From NCBI RefSeq assembly GCF_040954645.1, contig NC_092803.1, positions 123,461,961 through 123,525,960 of the forward strand: a stretch of 64,000 nt of DNA, in the 5' to 3' direction. Each line of letters opens with the position of its first letter. The first letter of the stretch is position 1. Origin of the DNA: Diabrotica undecimpunctata. Lineage: Eukaryota; Arthropoda; Insecta; Coleoptera; Chrysomelidae. The position numbers and the translations under genes were made by a program. The notes beneath the pieces were generated by a model. It was not told where the DNA came from and did not search any database. It saw nothing but the letters and a program-made list of their open reading frames with translations. Shown one piece after another: positions 52,228 to 64,000 of this stretch.

Positions 52228-55200
52228 ATGAAGGTACGTTAGATTTTGGAAAAACTTTAAAATTAATAGTTAACCAAATCTTAAAAATAATCTAAAAAAT
52301 AAAAATATATAAGAAAAATATTGTTAATTTTAGTATTAGCTTTCCGATATTAAATTTAATTTAGTTTAAAATTATACATTTAATGATTATTTTATCATTT
52401 CATATTGATTTAAATATATTTTTATTGAATTTACTATTTCAAGTTTCAAGCTGTTATTTTTGGTATAATTATAAATATATACATGTTGTATTAATACAGC
52501 ATTTAGTTAATCGTCTTTAGCTTATTTTGTTACTCTAGGAATAACTGTTTTCCCCTACTCCCTCCTCTGTCTTTCTGAAATGTCCGATTTATTCTTGGTA
52601 TTCTTACCAATTATACAATTTTTATTATTGTTAAAAAATGAGCAAATCTTTTTTAAGTTTCATGGTTGCAATAAGTTAATTGATGAATTATTAGGACAAT
52701 ATTTGTTGACAACCTTTACTGTTGAATTATTACATATCATCTCCTAACACAATATCAATTCCATCATGGTCTATTCTTTTATTTTTTGTTGTTTGAGAAA
52801 ATACCTAAAGTACTTAAGTAAAATCTTTAGTAAAACCTCTCTACTATATACTACTTCATATTTCCCAACATTTTGTCTTCAACTTTCCTTATCTAATCAA
52901 TTTATAAGTCTAAAGACAATTAAATTGTAAGAAAATATTACCTGCATACCTGTAAAGTGTAAATACAGATATTGTTTACTGTATCTGTAACTTTTTCATA
53001 TAAAATGTCTTATATTTAATATAATTTATTGTTTCTATTTATGTCTTCTCATGGACTTTTCCCTGTGTATCATCTCGTCCTTAGATTTTTTATTTTTTCT
53101 TCATCTTCACCATCATCTTCACCATCATCTTCTTCTTGTGCCGACTCTACTAATGAAAGTTGGTTATAACCATTGTTAATTCGTCTCTATTTTATTTTTG
53201 CTTTTCTTACAAGTATCTATGTATTTAAACCCGGTTCACTCGCGAATGTTTTTCAGCCAGGATATTTGTCCTCTACCAGGACTCCCTTTTCCTTTGATTT
53301 TATTTTCCATAATCAGCTTCAACAACTCGTACTTATCATTTATAAATATGTGCACCAAATATGCAGTCTTTCTTCTTCTAATGGTGGTCAAAAGTTTACT
53401 GTCTCTTCCCATTATGTGCAAAACCATTTCGTTCGTAATATGATCGGTCCATGGTATTTTCAAAATTCTCCTAAAAATCCGCATCTCAAAAGCTTCTAGC
53501 TTTCTCATTAAGTCCAAATTAACAGTCCAAGCTTCGGCGCCACTAAGAAGAATCTTCTTCTTGTAGTGCCTATCCGTTTCGAATGTTATCGACCATCATA
53601 GCAATCTGTATTTTGCAAACTGCTGCTCTGAAAAGATTTGTGGTGGTTGTGTTGAATTAAGAAGAATAGAGTGGATATAACATTTTACTTTTAATACTAA
53701 ATATTTAAATTTTATTAATACAAATTGAGTCTTTGGATACTCAGAAATTTCCTTATCTTCAAAAAGGCGCTGCTCTTGATTGCTCTATTTTTGATCGAAT
53801 TTCTGATTTCAGATTTAGATCTTCAGTAATCCAGACTCATAAGTACTTCATTTGTCCACTTGTTTAATATCTTCATTTTTATCTGGATCCTTATTATGAC
53901 TTTACCCCTCTTACTGATAATCATGGTCTTTGTTCTCTTTAGATTTATTCTTAAACCAAACTGTTCTTCAGTATCACAAATTGTGTTTAGTAGCTTCTGC
54001 AAGGTCTTTCTCACTTTCAGTAATAGTGACTGTATCGTCGGTATAACGAATGTTATTTATATTTTCACCATTTATCTTGATCCCTTCAAGAGCTTGTGTA
54101 AATAACTCTTTGAAGTATACATTAAATAGTAATGGTGAAAATACACAGCCTTGTCTCACTCCTCCACTTATCTGTTGCACATTCTTGCTATTTCCTGTTC
54201 GTTCCAATAGAGAGTTCTCACTATGTTAATATCATTTTTGTTGAGTCTTTTTCGCTTTAGACAGTCCATGAGATTGTATGTTTAACTTTGTTGGAAGCTT
54301 TCTCATAGTCTATAAATGGGACGAAAAGATCTTTGTGAAACTATACAGAGCCTTATTAAAAGCTTGGCATTGTCGTTGGCAAGATTATCTCTAATAATAA
54401 TCTAATAGTTTAATTTAATTAATTTCTAATAACTGGTATGTGATATCCTTTAGTTAATAGTTTTCAACTTTTACACCTATCTGCTGTTTTGTATCGTAGT
54501 ATTTTTTTAATCTATCCAATCTAATAATTTCTTTTATTTTGATGATTGTGACTTTTTCATTTTTGATCTTTCAATAGTCTTTCATAGTCAATTTCAGTCT
54601 AGTATTTTTGTTAATTATAGTACATGTAGTGTTTTATTATTTGTCCATTATTCAGTTGATTATTTCTTTTGTCCTCCAATGAATATGTGCACACTCTTTT
54701 TCATATTAACGTGTATTCTTCTTTAGCGTAATGTCCAAACTTCTCATATGAACTTCCAAGTGTTCATAGGTGATAGGCAAATTCCAAGACATTAAAATAC
54801 TGAATCGTTTGCAAAGTTAATGATATATAGACGGGTTTCATTAAGTGGCCATCTCATTAGACTACATTAATATTCCTTCAATTCTTATTTTAAGAATAAT
54901 TTGAAGAATGTTGGCGATAGACAATATATTTGTTTAACGCGTTTAGTAGGACTTAATTCTACATTTTTGTTTCCATTCTTTTATTGCTTATTTTAAGATA
55001 ATTTTGAATACTATTGGCCATATACAAAACAAATAAATATGTCACTAATGAATTTTTCCTGCTTTGTAGCACACCAAAGAAGTGATAATATTCTCCAATA
55101 TTTTCAGAGCCCTGTCTTTTCTTCTTCGTTTATGTAGCACTTATTAAGTATATTTCTTATATTTTCAGTTCACGTATTAGTTGATTATTTTACTTATTGA

Positions 55201-58200
55201 TTATATGTTTTATCTACCGATTCTTAATGCCGCTTTTCCTTTGTTTTCGTTTATTAAATTATACTTATAATGTGTCAAATTGGTTTGTACTTTGTTTTTT
55301 ATGTACACCTTAATTGCACACTGTCACTAAACACACTTAATCACCAAAGGAATTTTCGTTACTGTAGCAACTTTGTATCCGCAACGCAAAAGAAATATGA
55401 TTATTTTTGTGTTTTTTTTTTTTTTTTTTTTTATTTTAAATTAAAGTGTCTCGGCAACTATGGGCCATTGACACTGGTACAAGTTTATTACAATATACTT
55501 ATGTTTACATACATATACAATCTGTTATGTACAAGTTAAGATACATTAACAACATCTTTATATAGTTACACTAAGTAGTAAAGGTGACAGTCTTGTAGGA
55601 AACGAATTATGGCACTGTACATGTTTGTAGAACCAAGTAGATCACTTAAATTATTTGGAAAGTTGTAGTAGTCTCTTTGAGGTTTGTAGTGGACGCATTC
55701 TAGTAATATGTGCTGGACTGTTGGTTTTCAGACGACATCAGATATCCATGAGTAAGACAAGAGTGAACTATTCTGAGCCTTCTGATGATAATATTGTCTT
55801 TTCTGCTCATTTGTGGCATGGTGGTGGAGGTAACAGTTGATTGAATTGTGCGTAGTTTTGTATTTTGTACATTCCAGTGTGTTTGCCAAGTGCTTAGTAC
55901 GTTGTTCTTGATATTGGCCTTTAGGTCTTGGTGAAGTTGTATGTTTTCCATATTTTCTAAGGAGCAGGCCAGTTTTGCTGCATGATCAGCGTTCTCATTT
56001 CCATTGATTTTGTGTTTTTAACTTCACTAGTCGTATTGACTTGTTAAGATAGTCATACGCGAAGCAACAACATTAGCGACTTCATATTCATTGTTGATTA
56101 TTACCTTTCAAAACTATTTCTCAAACCTTTTATTTGACTTTTCGATCCAGATCAGAATAGCGACGCAGATCTATTTGAACATGTCTTCCGTTTACATCTT
56201 GTAATTCATTAATATTATGAAGACTGTGTAGCGTTTTTTTTATCCATTTTATCCAATAATCCACCATGAGGTGGATTATTCTTCTTCTCATTATTTTTTA
56301 CAGTTTTGATTGTGTCGTCTTAGTTGCGGTAGTAAATTAATTCCACACTTTTCTTTTCCTGCAGTTTGAACTTCTCCTTGTGGGCCTCCTTCTGCCAATT
56401 TATTCGATTTTAGTTATTTCTGGCGGTGATCTCATTATATTTTCTCTATTCTAATCATTTTTCTTTGATGTCTTTTACTTGGTTTTCTCCTTTTAATGCT
56501 TTATGTTTATTTTTCTTTTAACTTTTCTTTAACCCTTTCTAGTTATATTTGGTCCGAGTCATGATTTTTATTTTTAGTATTTAAAAGATTCGATTTTTTT
56601 TCTGTTCATTGTAGTTGTTTTCATTATAAATCTTATCGTGGGTTTATTAGATCGTTGGAGATTTTAATTTTTGTGCACTTGCCGAGTATCTCTTAATTTA
56701 TTTCTAGGTTCTCTTTCTCTGGTTTTCTCTTTTTTGTTTCTTCATCCAATCATGCAATTTCTCATAAGTTTTTCTTCTCGTATAAGGTTCTTATTGTCAG
56801 ATGGTCTTCATAGGTAATTGCTTGAATTTGATTAACCATGAGACTATTGTTATGCAGCTTTAGTTTTCTTAAAACCAAGTAAAACAGAACTGGAGATATA
56901 AAGTTCCGTTTGGAGTCTTCCGATCTGGAAGTCAAAACATCAAATAAAAGATTTTAGTATTTTGTAACTATTGATATGGTTAATTTGTAAATGTATTATT
57001 CAGAGAATTATGTTTTTATTTTGTAGATCTCAGAACTTTATTTTAACTACTTCTTGTTAGTTTTAAAAACAGCCCATTCTATTTTTGATTCTTTTAACAG
57101 GTCACAATATAATTTTGTTTATTTAATGTATAATAGATCATGTCAACTTTATATTTGCCTATTTTGCTATTAGCATTTTACTTTTAATATTTCGTTTTAT
57201 GTTTTCTCTTTATTATATTTTTAATTATTTTTTTTTGCCATATACTGTATAGTTTAATATTTTATATCTACTATAAACAAACTTCCTATTTTAAATCGTT
57301 GTCACTTTTAAATTCTTCAGATCTGCTTCTCCCTATATGTACATTTCTTTTTTCTTGTAGTTGTGCTATTTTATTTAGTCTTTTTAATATAAAACACGCA
57401 ACTCTCCTAAGCTACGCCATATTTCTAATGCTTCTACAAGTTTTTCGTCCCTTTACGAGTTCCTTCCTTTCATCAATACAAAAAATTAACCTTCTATTTA
57501 AAACCTTTTATAATATTTATTATATTATATATGTCTAATAAGAAAGCAAAATATTTTTAATATACTTTATTTATAGACCCGAAGAATCTCTAAAAATAAA
57601 CAATCAATTTTTTACATTCACCGTAGATATATAGGGGGTTATCTAATTCGAACAATAGCCGTTTGTTTTGAATGAATTTTTACTCATTCCACAATTTACC
57701 GATATCGGTGACATTTATAAAATTTTATCGATACTGTTACAAATACCTCACTTAATGTCAATCAAGTTATGCAATCTAATCGAATAAAAAAATGCAAATT
57801 ACATCTAATATTTAAACAATGTTCATTATTTACATCCATCTTTCTTTAAGTGTCACACCATATAGATCGATACGATTGGATAATTTTAGTGGTTAACAAA
57901 TTTTTGTATTTGCAAGATTTCTTGTCTTAATATTTCTAGTCATTTAATTGACGTATACTGTCTTATTTTCTCGTAGTGTCTTAACGTCAACAAAAATTGT
58001 CCATAATTATAGAAACAGTTTCTCATACCAGGTTTCTATACCAGCACGTTTTTTCATAATTTCATTATTTCATAGTAAAATCCGTGCTAACGTGTTCTAA
58101 TAATTGTTTATCTTTAAATGTTTAAAAATTAAGTCTTATGTTTACCAACTTTATATAAAGTAGCTGCTGAGATGAGCTTTTCTAGCTCTTTAATCCATAC

Positions 58201-61200
58201 ATATAATCAAACGTTTATTTATATATATCTAGTAATGACATTACTTTTTTAAATCTTTAAAAACTGCAGCTATTAAAAGAAGTGAAGTTAAAATATTAAT
58301 TTAAAATTTTTTGTCCTTTTTGCAAAAACTGATACGTTTAAGTCACTACCGCCACTAAGTAATAGTTTTAACGTTATTCGACGTATTGCACATAATTGCT
58401 TAAGCAATTTGAAAAAATCTAGAATGTCTTTCAACCTCTAGTTTACTTTCATCACATGAGACGTATAAACCGATTTTCTGGTGTGTAATTACCCATTTTA
58501 TTTCTATTCTAGTTTATGTTCATTAGAAACGAAAAAATATATTTTCGATTTTTTATATTTTCACCTAAAAACGATAATTTTTTCAACTTTTACTTAATTT
58601 CTGTCGATAATTAATTATTGTCAACTGTCTTCGATAAATCGTAAAAAACACAATGGGAAAAATGTCTGTTTAATAGTAGAGAGAAACTACATAAAGTATT
58701 TATATGATCATCCATTAAATCAAAAAATAAGAAAAATATATAGGAAACCTATTTTTTATTTCTATTGCATTAGAAAACTGTTTGATATTATCAATCCTGC
58801 TTTTTCACTGATAATGCATAGTTTTTGGGATACATCTCTGTTGTAGCCTTTTCCTGTCAGTTTTTCATGTTTTGCCAATTTTGTTCTTTTTCTGGGTTTA
58901 CCTTATCCATATGATCCCTACACTTAAACTTAATATTGTATCTCAATCTTTATGCTGCAACAAAAACACCATGTCTGTTTTTTTAGTTAGCCTTTTCGTA
59001 TCTGATATTTTAGCTCTGCTTTTGACTATGAACGTTTATAAGGGTCTTATTCATGCTTTAATGTTTTGATATTACATTCTGTTTAGTGTCATTTTATTAT
59101 AATTATCTTTTAAATTATCTGGAGTAAAAACTTACAATCATTACGATGCAATATTATTTTTATCATCTGCTAGCAATGTGTAAAAATAATTACTTAAAAC
59201 TACATTCCTAAGAGAGTTTATTTTTTATTAGTCACAGATTTTTTTAATGATATTTAATTGTAGTGTGTAATTACCAGTCAATGATGAATACCTTTTGCAT
59301 AGTTCTTTCTCATTATGGACTTTAAAACGAGGACATTCTTAAAGTTAATAATCGATGAAAATTATTTAGTTCATAAATCTCAAAACCTCAGTCAACTAAC
59401 TAGCCGTGTATAGCATGGAATGTATGTATTTACAAGAAACATTCTTAGTGATATCATTCCTTAAAAGATGAAAAACGATGCTATGTTAATAATCAGAATA
59501 ATTAGTTGACTTTTTATTGATTACATATGAGTAATATGTTCTGTATAAGTATTTTTATACATTAAGTGAGAAAGTAAGTTTTTCAAAATTTATTACATAC
59601 TTCTTTCTTTAGCTAATCCTTTTGAAGATTTCACAACCGAGCGCAACCACCGAATGTATTTCAGTTTCTTATATTCATATCTGCCTATAAATATTTCATT
59701 ATGACTAGAATTGATCTCATGGGATTTCATATAAGGATATCTTATTTGCTAGTTTAGCTCTATTAAGAATAGCTCTTTTGCCAATTTAGAGTTAATCATT
59801 TTATGACAATTTCTTAGTTTTGTCTTCTGCTTTTATTGATTTTATCAAGACAGCCGGTACGTTTTCTATCTTGTTTTTTTATTTGGTTTGCTACACTCTT
59901 ATTTCTTTTCATGTAGCGTATTCTTATTTAGCTGGTATTTCTGTGTTTTGCTTACCAACCTTTAAAATTTTATGATAACCTATCCACCCTAAGATTTATT
60001 ATTTCTTAAGGGTTTTAAAAGAGTAAAAGAATTCTTTTAAATTGGATCAAAGGTGATTTTACGTATCATTCTGACTTGCTAAGCGAAACCCTAAATAAAT
60101 ACCGTATTTTTCCTATCGTTTGGTATTACTTTAAAAAAAAAGTGCAAAAACTTTTGTTTTCATCGCTACATTCTAAACACATATCCCATTTTATTTTCTA
60201 ATACGGATTGACTAATCTTTCGCCTGGACCAGCGATAACGGGCCTGCAAGGATGCACAGCAGAAGGGCGCTCATGTTTGGGGGCGCCAAAATGAGCTTTT
60301 TGTGTAGTAATAGAATTTATTGGTAAATATATTATGTTTCAAATAACAAACACCTTTGCACTTATTTGAAATGTTTTCATTATTTTCTTTAAATTTCTTT
60401 GAAGTTGTTTAAAGGTTTTGTGTCAGCAGTTCGGAGCGTAAATGAATGATTTGTAGTAAAATAAACATTTTACATACAATTTAGTTTATCAGGAGCGTTG
60501 AACATTTAGCATTCTATGTGTTTAGTAATACAGAATAGTGTCAGCTTACTGTGCAGTTTAAAGAACATTATATAGTGTTGCATTCAATCAACATAAAAGG
60601 ATTGCCAAAAGATAAAATTAATACAATTAAATTTGAAGAAACCGAACGGCGCCTATGTTAGTTTTGCAGTACACTTATTATTTACATTGTACTTATTATT
60701 TATTTTAAACCTTTATTTAACTTTTTTAGAGTGTCTCTCAAATTCTTTAATTTCCAGAACCTTAGAATATGATTTTTCGATTCGTTTTCACACTTTTTTT
60801 ATGCCAACACTTAATGATTCGTTAGAGACCATTATCTCCAATGTTGCATATTTTTTACTCTGAATACCGTGAACTCCTGGAGCTCTATTTCGGGGAGCAA
60901 GGGGATATCTCTTTGTTGTTTTTTGTTTTCAATTTCTTAATTTCAACTTTTATTATAAAGCACTTGATCCTCCCAGACTTAAACCATAAATCATACGGTA
61001 ATTAAAATAAAGAACAATTTAATGTCCAATAGTTAAAACACAATTAAGTTTTGTTTGGAAAAATTGCAAAACTGGAGTAGATTTAATAGGTAAGGTAAAT
61101 TTTGCACAATCTGTACCAAATATGGACTTGTAAAATGAGACCAATTGCAATTTAATAACTAATGAAAACGTATAAGATGGGTAATTATCATAAAATCTCG

Positions 61201-61493
61201 AGTAAATTGCCTTGCTGAACAAGATTTATTTTTATATGCGTGCAACGTAAGAGATGATATCGCTAAAGATCATATAAATAATAAAACTAGATCGAGAGTT
61301 TCATCGGTATTTGAAATATATAGTACGGTGTTCATGATTTTATTTTAAGTTAACGCACTTCTTTGTTTTTTCTTTGTCTTAATAATAGACTTAATTAGAT
61401 TTTTTTTCTTTTGGGCTCTTGTTGACATATCATAATTACCTCCACAAAAAATATATCTACACAATCTTTAATCATAGGTTTATCAGTGTTTGG

Positions 61494-61539
<46 letters not shown>

Positions 61540-62855
61540 GTACTAACCTAACCTAAGCTATGTGCCGTTTTGTGCCCGTATCCCTTCAATATTCATTTTT
61601 TTGATAATATCTCGTTTTCTATAAATGTTACCTGTCTTATTTTCCCATTTCCATTCTCGTAACTTAACAGTATCTCCATCTCTGTTTACGTAATCTTTTT
61701 GCTGCTTTTTGGTGAAATTTACAATTTTGCCCTTTATTTATTTAATACTGCATACTCAAGAATATGATTGCTTTGGTGTACTACTTTTTCTATATATGGT
61801 CATATCATGTTCTTTAGATAACTAATATCTATTCTTTAATTATGTACAACATTCATCACTTGGAGTGATCGTTGGTTTCGTTATTCTTTATTTGTATTTA
61901 ACAATAGTGTATATTCACGACTTCGAATATTTTTGCTTATCACCTATGAATTAATTTTTATTGCTATAATTTATGCGCTTAATTGTACGATAAAATATTC
62001 TTGGTTTGTTACTAGACGATCTTTGTGTATTGCATGGTTTTCTGTTACCTATTACTACCTTTAGTAAATCCACAGAATACTATTGACCTTTTCCCAATTT
62101 TGTTTCAGATTGCTCTAATCACCTTATCAGCCTTCGCCTTAGTCCTAGCCGAACCACCAGTACCAAGTAGCCAGTACCTGCCATCGAACACATATGGAGC
62201 GCCAAGGTTGTCGACTCCAGCCAGCACATATGGAGCGCCAGCGCAGACCGAAGCTATCCTGAAACCCAGCAGCAGTTACGGCCCACCAAGCAGTAGCTAT
62301 GGCCCACCCAGCAATACTTACGGACCACCCAGCAACACCTATGGACCTCCTAGCAACACTTATGGCCCACCCAGCAATACTTATGGCCCACCTGGATATG
62401 GAGGTCGTGATGAACAATCAGTAAGTACCTTCTTTAGTATCTTCCTTATTCTTAATTTACATTTTGTTCCTTCTCTAGTATATACTCTTAGTTTAGGGCA
62501 TCGTCATTAAAGTTGCTATTCGCTTTTTTTAGAGTACTAGAAGCTGCTTCTTATTGACACACATTTATATTTGTTTTATTTAATATAGGAACCTGCCAAC
62601 TACCAATTCTCTTACCATGTAGAAGACGCTGCCTCTGGAAATGACTTCGGTCACGAAGAACAAAGACAAGGAGACGTCGCCAAAGGAAAATATTTCGTCC
62701 TCCTTCCCGATGGTCGTCTCCAAACTGTTGAATACACTGCCGACACTGAAGGATACAAACCAAAGATCAGTTACGAGCAAGTTGGAGGATACCCATCCGG
62801 AGGTCCATCAGGATATCCTTCCGGGGCACCCTCCAACGGCGGATACCAATATTAG
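52228..62855 (+). CDS. Pro-resilin-like RR cuticular protein, three exons
   Basis: Join of 52228-52233, 62109-62420 and 62589-62855; 194 residues, all introns in phase 0. Exon 1 encodes only Met-Lys (CAAAATGAAG, then GTACGT), a common arrangement in insect cuticular genes. Exon 2 completes the signal peptide (predicted cut after LVLA) and holds an elastic YGPP repeat. Exon 3 holds the Rebers-Riddiford chitin-binding domain. The product would be secreted by epidermal cells and bind chitin in elastic cuticle. Splice sites fit: TTTGTTTCAG before exon 2, GTAAGT after it, TATAG before exon 3. Intron 1 is about 9.9 kb and contains LINE relics. Linking this exon 1 to exons 2-3 over that distance is inference from phase, promoter and gene style; exons 2-3 are certain. 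An alternative nearer first exon cannot be excluded. Confidence 0.75.
53170..54360 (-). pseudogene. RTE-like LINE relic in intron 1
   Basis: Right to left: GVRQGCVFSPLLFNVYFKEL, then NNIRYTDDTVTIT near 54040, where the usual YADD reads YTDD, and FGLRINLKRTKTMIISKRGK near 53930. The tail has LEAFEMRIFRRILKIPWTDH and ITNEMVLHIMG near 53430, with GKGSPGRGQISWLKNIRE. A copy of the 90-bp dispersed repeat (53565-53653) lies between RT and tail. Frameshifts make it dead. It lies antisense to the pro-resilin gene. Confidence 0.8.
53565..53653. repeat. About 90-bp dispersed repeat, copy 2
   Basis: Close match to 8831-8920 (AGTGCCTATCCGTTTCGAAT ... GGTGGTTGTGTTGAA). In both places it is in the 3' half of an RTE-like relic. 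Confidence 0.75.
54361..55411. other. Intron sequence, no feature seen
   Basis: AT-rich intronic sequence without supported genes or repeats. Confidence 0.4.
55412..56030 (-). pseudogene. 5'-truncated LINE 3' end with poly(A) tail
   Basis: The - strand begins HKINGNENADHAAKLACS, the end of an RNase H domain. It continues TWQTHWNVQNTKLRTIQ, RKDNIIIRRLRIVHSCLTHG and a degraded cysteine motif, ending in a 3' UTR and a poly(A) tail seen as poly(T) at 55412-55431. RNase H plus a C-terminal tail points to an I/R1/Jockey-type element truncated during insertion. It lies in intron 1, antisense to the host gene. Confidence 0.78.
56031..62100. other. Rest of intron 1, mostly featureless
   Basis: AT-rich. 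A perfect 11-bp-arm hairpin lies at 56255-56280 (AATAATCCACC, ATGA loop). The region 56300-56900 has protein-like scraps on the - strand that may be an eroded LINE. TTTGGCGCCCCCAAACATG on the - strand near 60275-60293 resembles a primer-binding site. Otherwise no feature is supported. Confidence 0.4.
61495..61534. repeat. (TA)n microsatellite
   Basis: About 40 bp of TA in intron 1, upstream of exon 2. Confidence 0.95.
62109..62420 (+). CDS. Pro-resilin exon 2: signal peptide and elastic repeats
   Basis: 104 codons, protein residues 3-106. The hydrophobic core IALITLSAFALVLA completes the signal peptide. Two YGAP motifs follow, then six consecutive heptads ending YGPP (two SSSYGPP and four SNTYGPP), then GYGGRDEQS. 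Such Gly/Pro/Tyr repeats are characteristic of resilin-like elastic cuticular proteins, where Tyr can be cross-linked. Shorter than Drosophila resilin's repeat region. The repeat copies differ at synonymous positions, so they are not a very recent expansion. Confidence 0.92.
62589..62855 (+). CDS. Pro-resilin exon 3: RR chitin-binding domain
   Basis: 88 codons plus stop, residues 107-194. It starts EPANYQFSYHVEDAASG. The Rebers-Riddiford core is GKYFVLLPDGRLQTVEYTAD followed by TEGYKPKISY, fitting G-x8-G-x6-Y-x-A and the final GY; the preceding GHEEQRQGD makes it RR-2-like. A Gly/Pro/Ser-rich tail (GGYPSGGPSGYPSGAPS) ends in GGYQY. The domain should bind chitin. AATAAA signals follow at 63085 and later. 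Confidence 0.95.
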   Translation, partial: EPANYQFSYHVEDAASGNDFGHEEQRQGDVAKGKYFVLLPDGRLQTVEYTADTEGYKPKISYEQVGGYPSGGPSGYPSGAPSNGGYQY

Positions 62856-63084
62856 AAATTTGAATAAGCATTAACATTTTTTGTTTTTCTCCAGCTTTCG
62901 ATATGAGCACTCAACGTATCGTAGTTTTTGACCATTTGTTTTTTTAATGCAGTTGAACTGGTACTAGTAGCTCAGCCTACCACAAGAGATTTTTGTCTTC
63001 TACTGTCCATAACATCTAATAATTTCTATCTTTTCCAAATGTTTCTACAATTTGACTTTTCACTTCTTTAAAATTGCCTCTGAA

Positions 63085-63090
63085 AATAAA
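63085..63090 (+). promoter_or_regulatory. Candidate polyadenylation signal
   Basis: First AATAAA after the pro-resilin stop, giving a 3' UTR of about 250 bases. Further AATAAA strings near 63450 and 63817 are alternatives. Confidence 0.5.
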
Positions 63091-64000
63091 CATATCTTTC
63101 TCTAATCTTGATCTTGATATTATTCGTAACATTTAATATTTTTTTAATTCAGTGTAAATAATATACTAGTTTTCAAATAATGTAGTAACTGAAAGTTTTC
63201 AGTCGACATGTATGATTATTTTATTTAGATTTTACCATAAATATTATTTTATTGTATATACCAAAAATTTTAGATAATAAGGTATAAAATTAAAACAAAA
63301 TAATCACAATAGTGTCATGGCTAAAAACTTTAAATATTTTAAAAATTATTGTATTAATCTTTTTGACATGAAGACTTTTTGACTAAGAATCTTTGATCTG
63401 TATATTTATTTCTCTACGTATGTTCCTCAGTTTTTCTTTCTCTATGTTCTATAAATAAATTAGTAATTAAAATATTATTGTAGATGTATATCCCTTTCAT
63501 TTTGCAAGATTTTAAAATATAGAGTGTACTGGTTCTTATGTAAAGTTACCAAACATTTGTTAACTGTAGGAGACAGAAAAACTTTTAGCTTTAATATGAC
63601 GTTTTATATACTGACAGCTTAACTGTGTGAATTGACAGGTCTGTGTAGGATATGATAAGGCCCGATATATGGATAATGTATTATGTTTAGGATTTTTTGT
63701 ATAAGGTCAGGTGTATTTGATCGTTGTACATAAAAGTTTATATATATTTATTTTTGCCATATTTATATCAGTAGTTTGTAGAAGATGAAGTATATTTTTT
63801 ATATTAAATACATTGAAATAAAATATTTGCAATGAAACAAAACTTTTTGTTATTATTTTTATTATTTTTACCAATAGATCTTTAAAGGCTATATGCGAAA
63901 AGTGGATGGTGAAGTTTAGGCTAGACCCCATCTGAAGTGATTTTACAAAGCGAAATCAATGCAAATACCTAGTCTACAAATGCTATATCTCTTTATTTTA
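63091..64000. other. Downstream sequence, no gene seen
   Basis: AT-rich and partly possible 3' UTR. No supported frame or repeat. Confidence 0.4.

Noticed and set aside
56921..56960. Hairpin GTCTTCC/GGAAGTC followed by AAAACATC as a further hammerhead-like motif
   Set aside because: No CTGANGA-like box at the right place and the GAAA is changed; too weak.
61558..61740. A 60-codon - strand frame (DYVNRDGDTVKLREWKWE region)
   Set aside because: Protein-like but short, with no start codon and no recognised family; not enough to call a gene.
62145..62780. Minus-strand frames over the pro-resilin exons
   Set aside because: Antisense shadows of the repeat and RR-domain codons.

Overview
The window looks like insect nuclear DNA, probably from a beetle or a similarly repeat-rich insect; I cannot name the species. 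It is AT-rich, has no bacterial-style operons, and is dominated by transposable elements of typical insect families (R1/I-like, RTE-like and Jockey-like LINEs, Penelope, Gypsy, mariner, pogo, a DD82E Tc1/mariner relative, and hAT/TTF-like sequence). One host gene is evident: a pro-resilin-type cuticular protein gene on the + strand at its right end.

Layout. 0.4-1.8 kb: an uninterrupted DD82E (Sailor-like) transposase ORF on the - strand, beside a cluster of 28-bp perfect palindromes. 2.6-4.5 kb: a tRNA-derived SINE ending in (TA)n, with a solo Gypsy LTR inserted in the (TA)n. 4.7-5.4 kb: a long inverted repeat. 6-20 kb: several broken LINEs on both strands and a degenerate pogo-type transposase. 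20.1-22.8 kb: a broken mariner split by a 1.8-kb insertion with an 8-bp target duplication; that insertion itself carries a long inverted repeat between two (TA)n tracts. 22.8-24.1 kb: another inverted repeat and a LINE tail. 24.9-33.2 kb: a nearly complete Gypsy element on the - strand (two 1362-bp LTRs, gag, pol), also inserted in (TA)n. 33.4-46.3 kb: LINE, hAT/TTF-like, gag and Penelope relics. 46.5-51.3 kb: four more inverted repeats. 52.1-62.9 kb: the pro-resilin gene, with a six-base coding exon 1, a roughly 9.9-kb first intron holding LINE relics, exon 2 (signal peptide plus YGPP repeats) and exon 3 (RR chitin-binding domain).

Two themes recur. First, (TA)n tracts (13 of them) are associated with many of the elements. 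Both copies of the Gypsy family sit inside (TA)n with an ATAT target duplication, and two inverted-repeat elements and the Penelope relic abut (TA)n. Second, at least seven long inverted repeats are present. Four carry a hammerhead-ribozyme-like arrangement in their arms: a CTGANGA-like box, one extra base, a hairpin, then GAAA, followed in three of the four by ACGT. A self-cleaving-RNA-bearing foldback or Penelope-associated element in (TA)n is the best candidate for something new, but the extra base departs from the hammerhead consensus and activity is unproven.

All coordinates were read by hand. Ends of degraded elements are approximate, while LTR, exon and motif coordinates were counted base by base.
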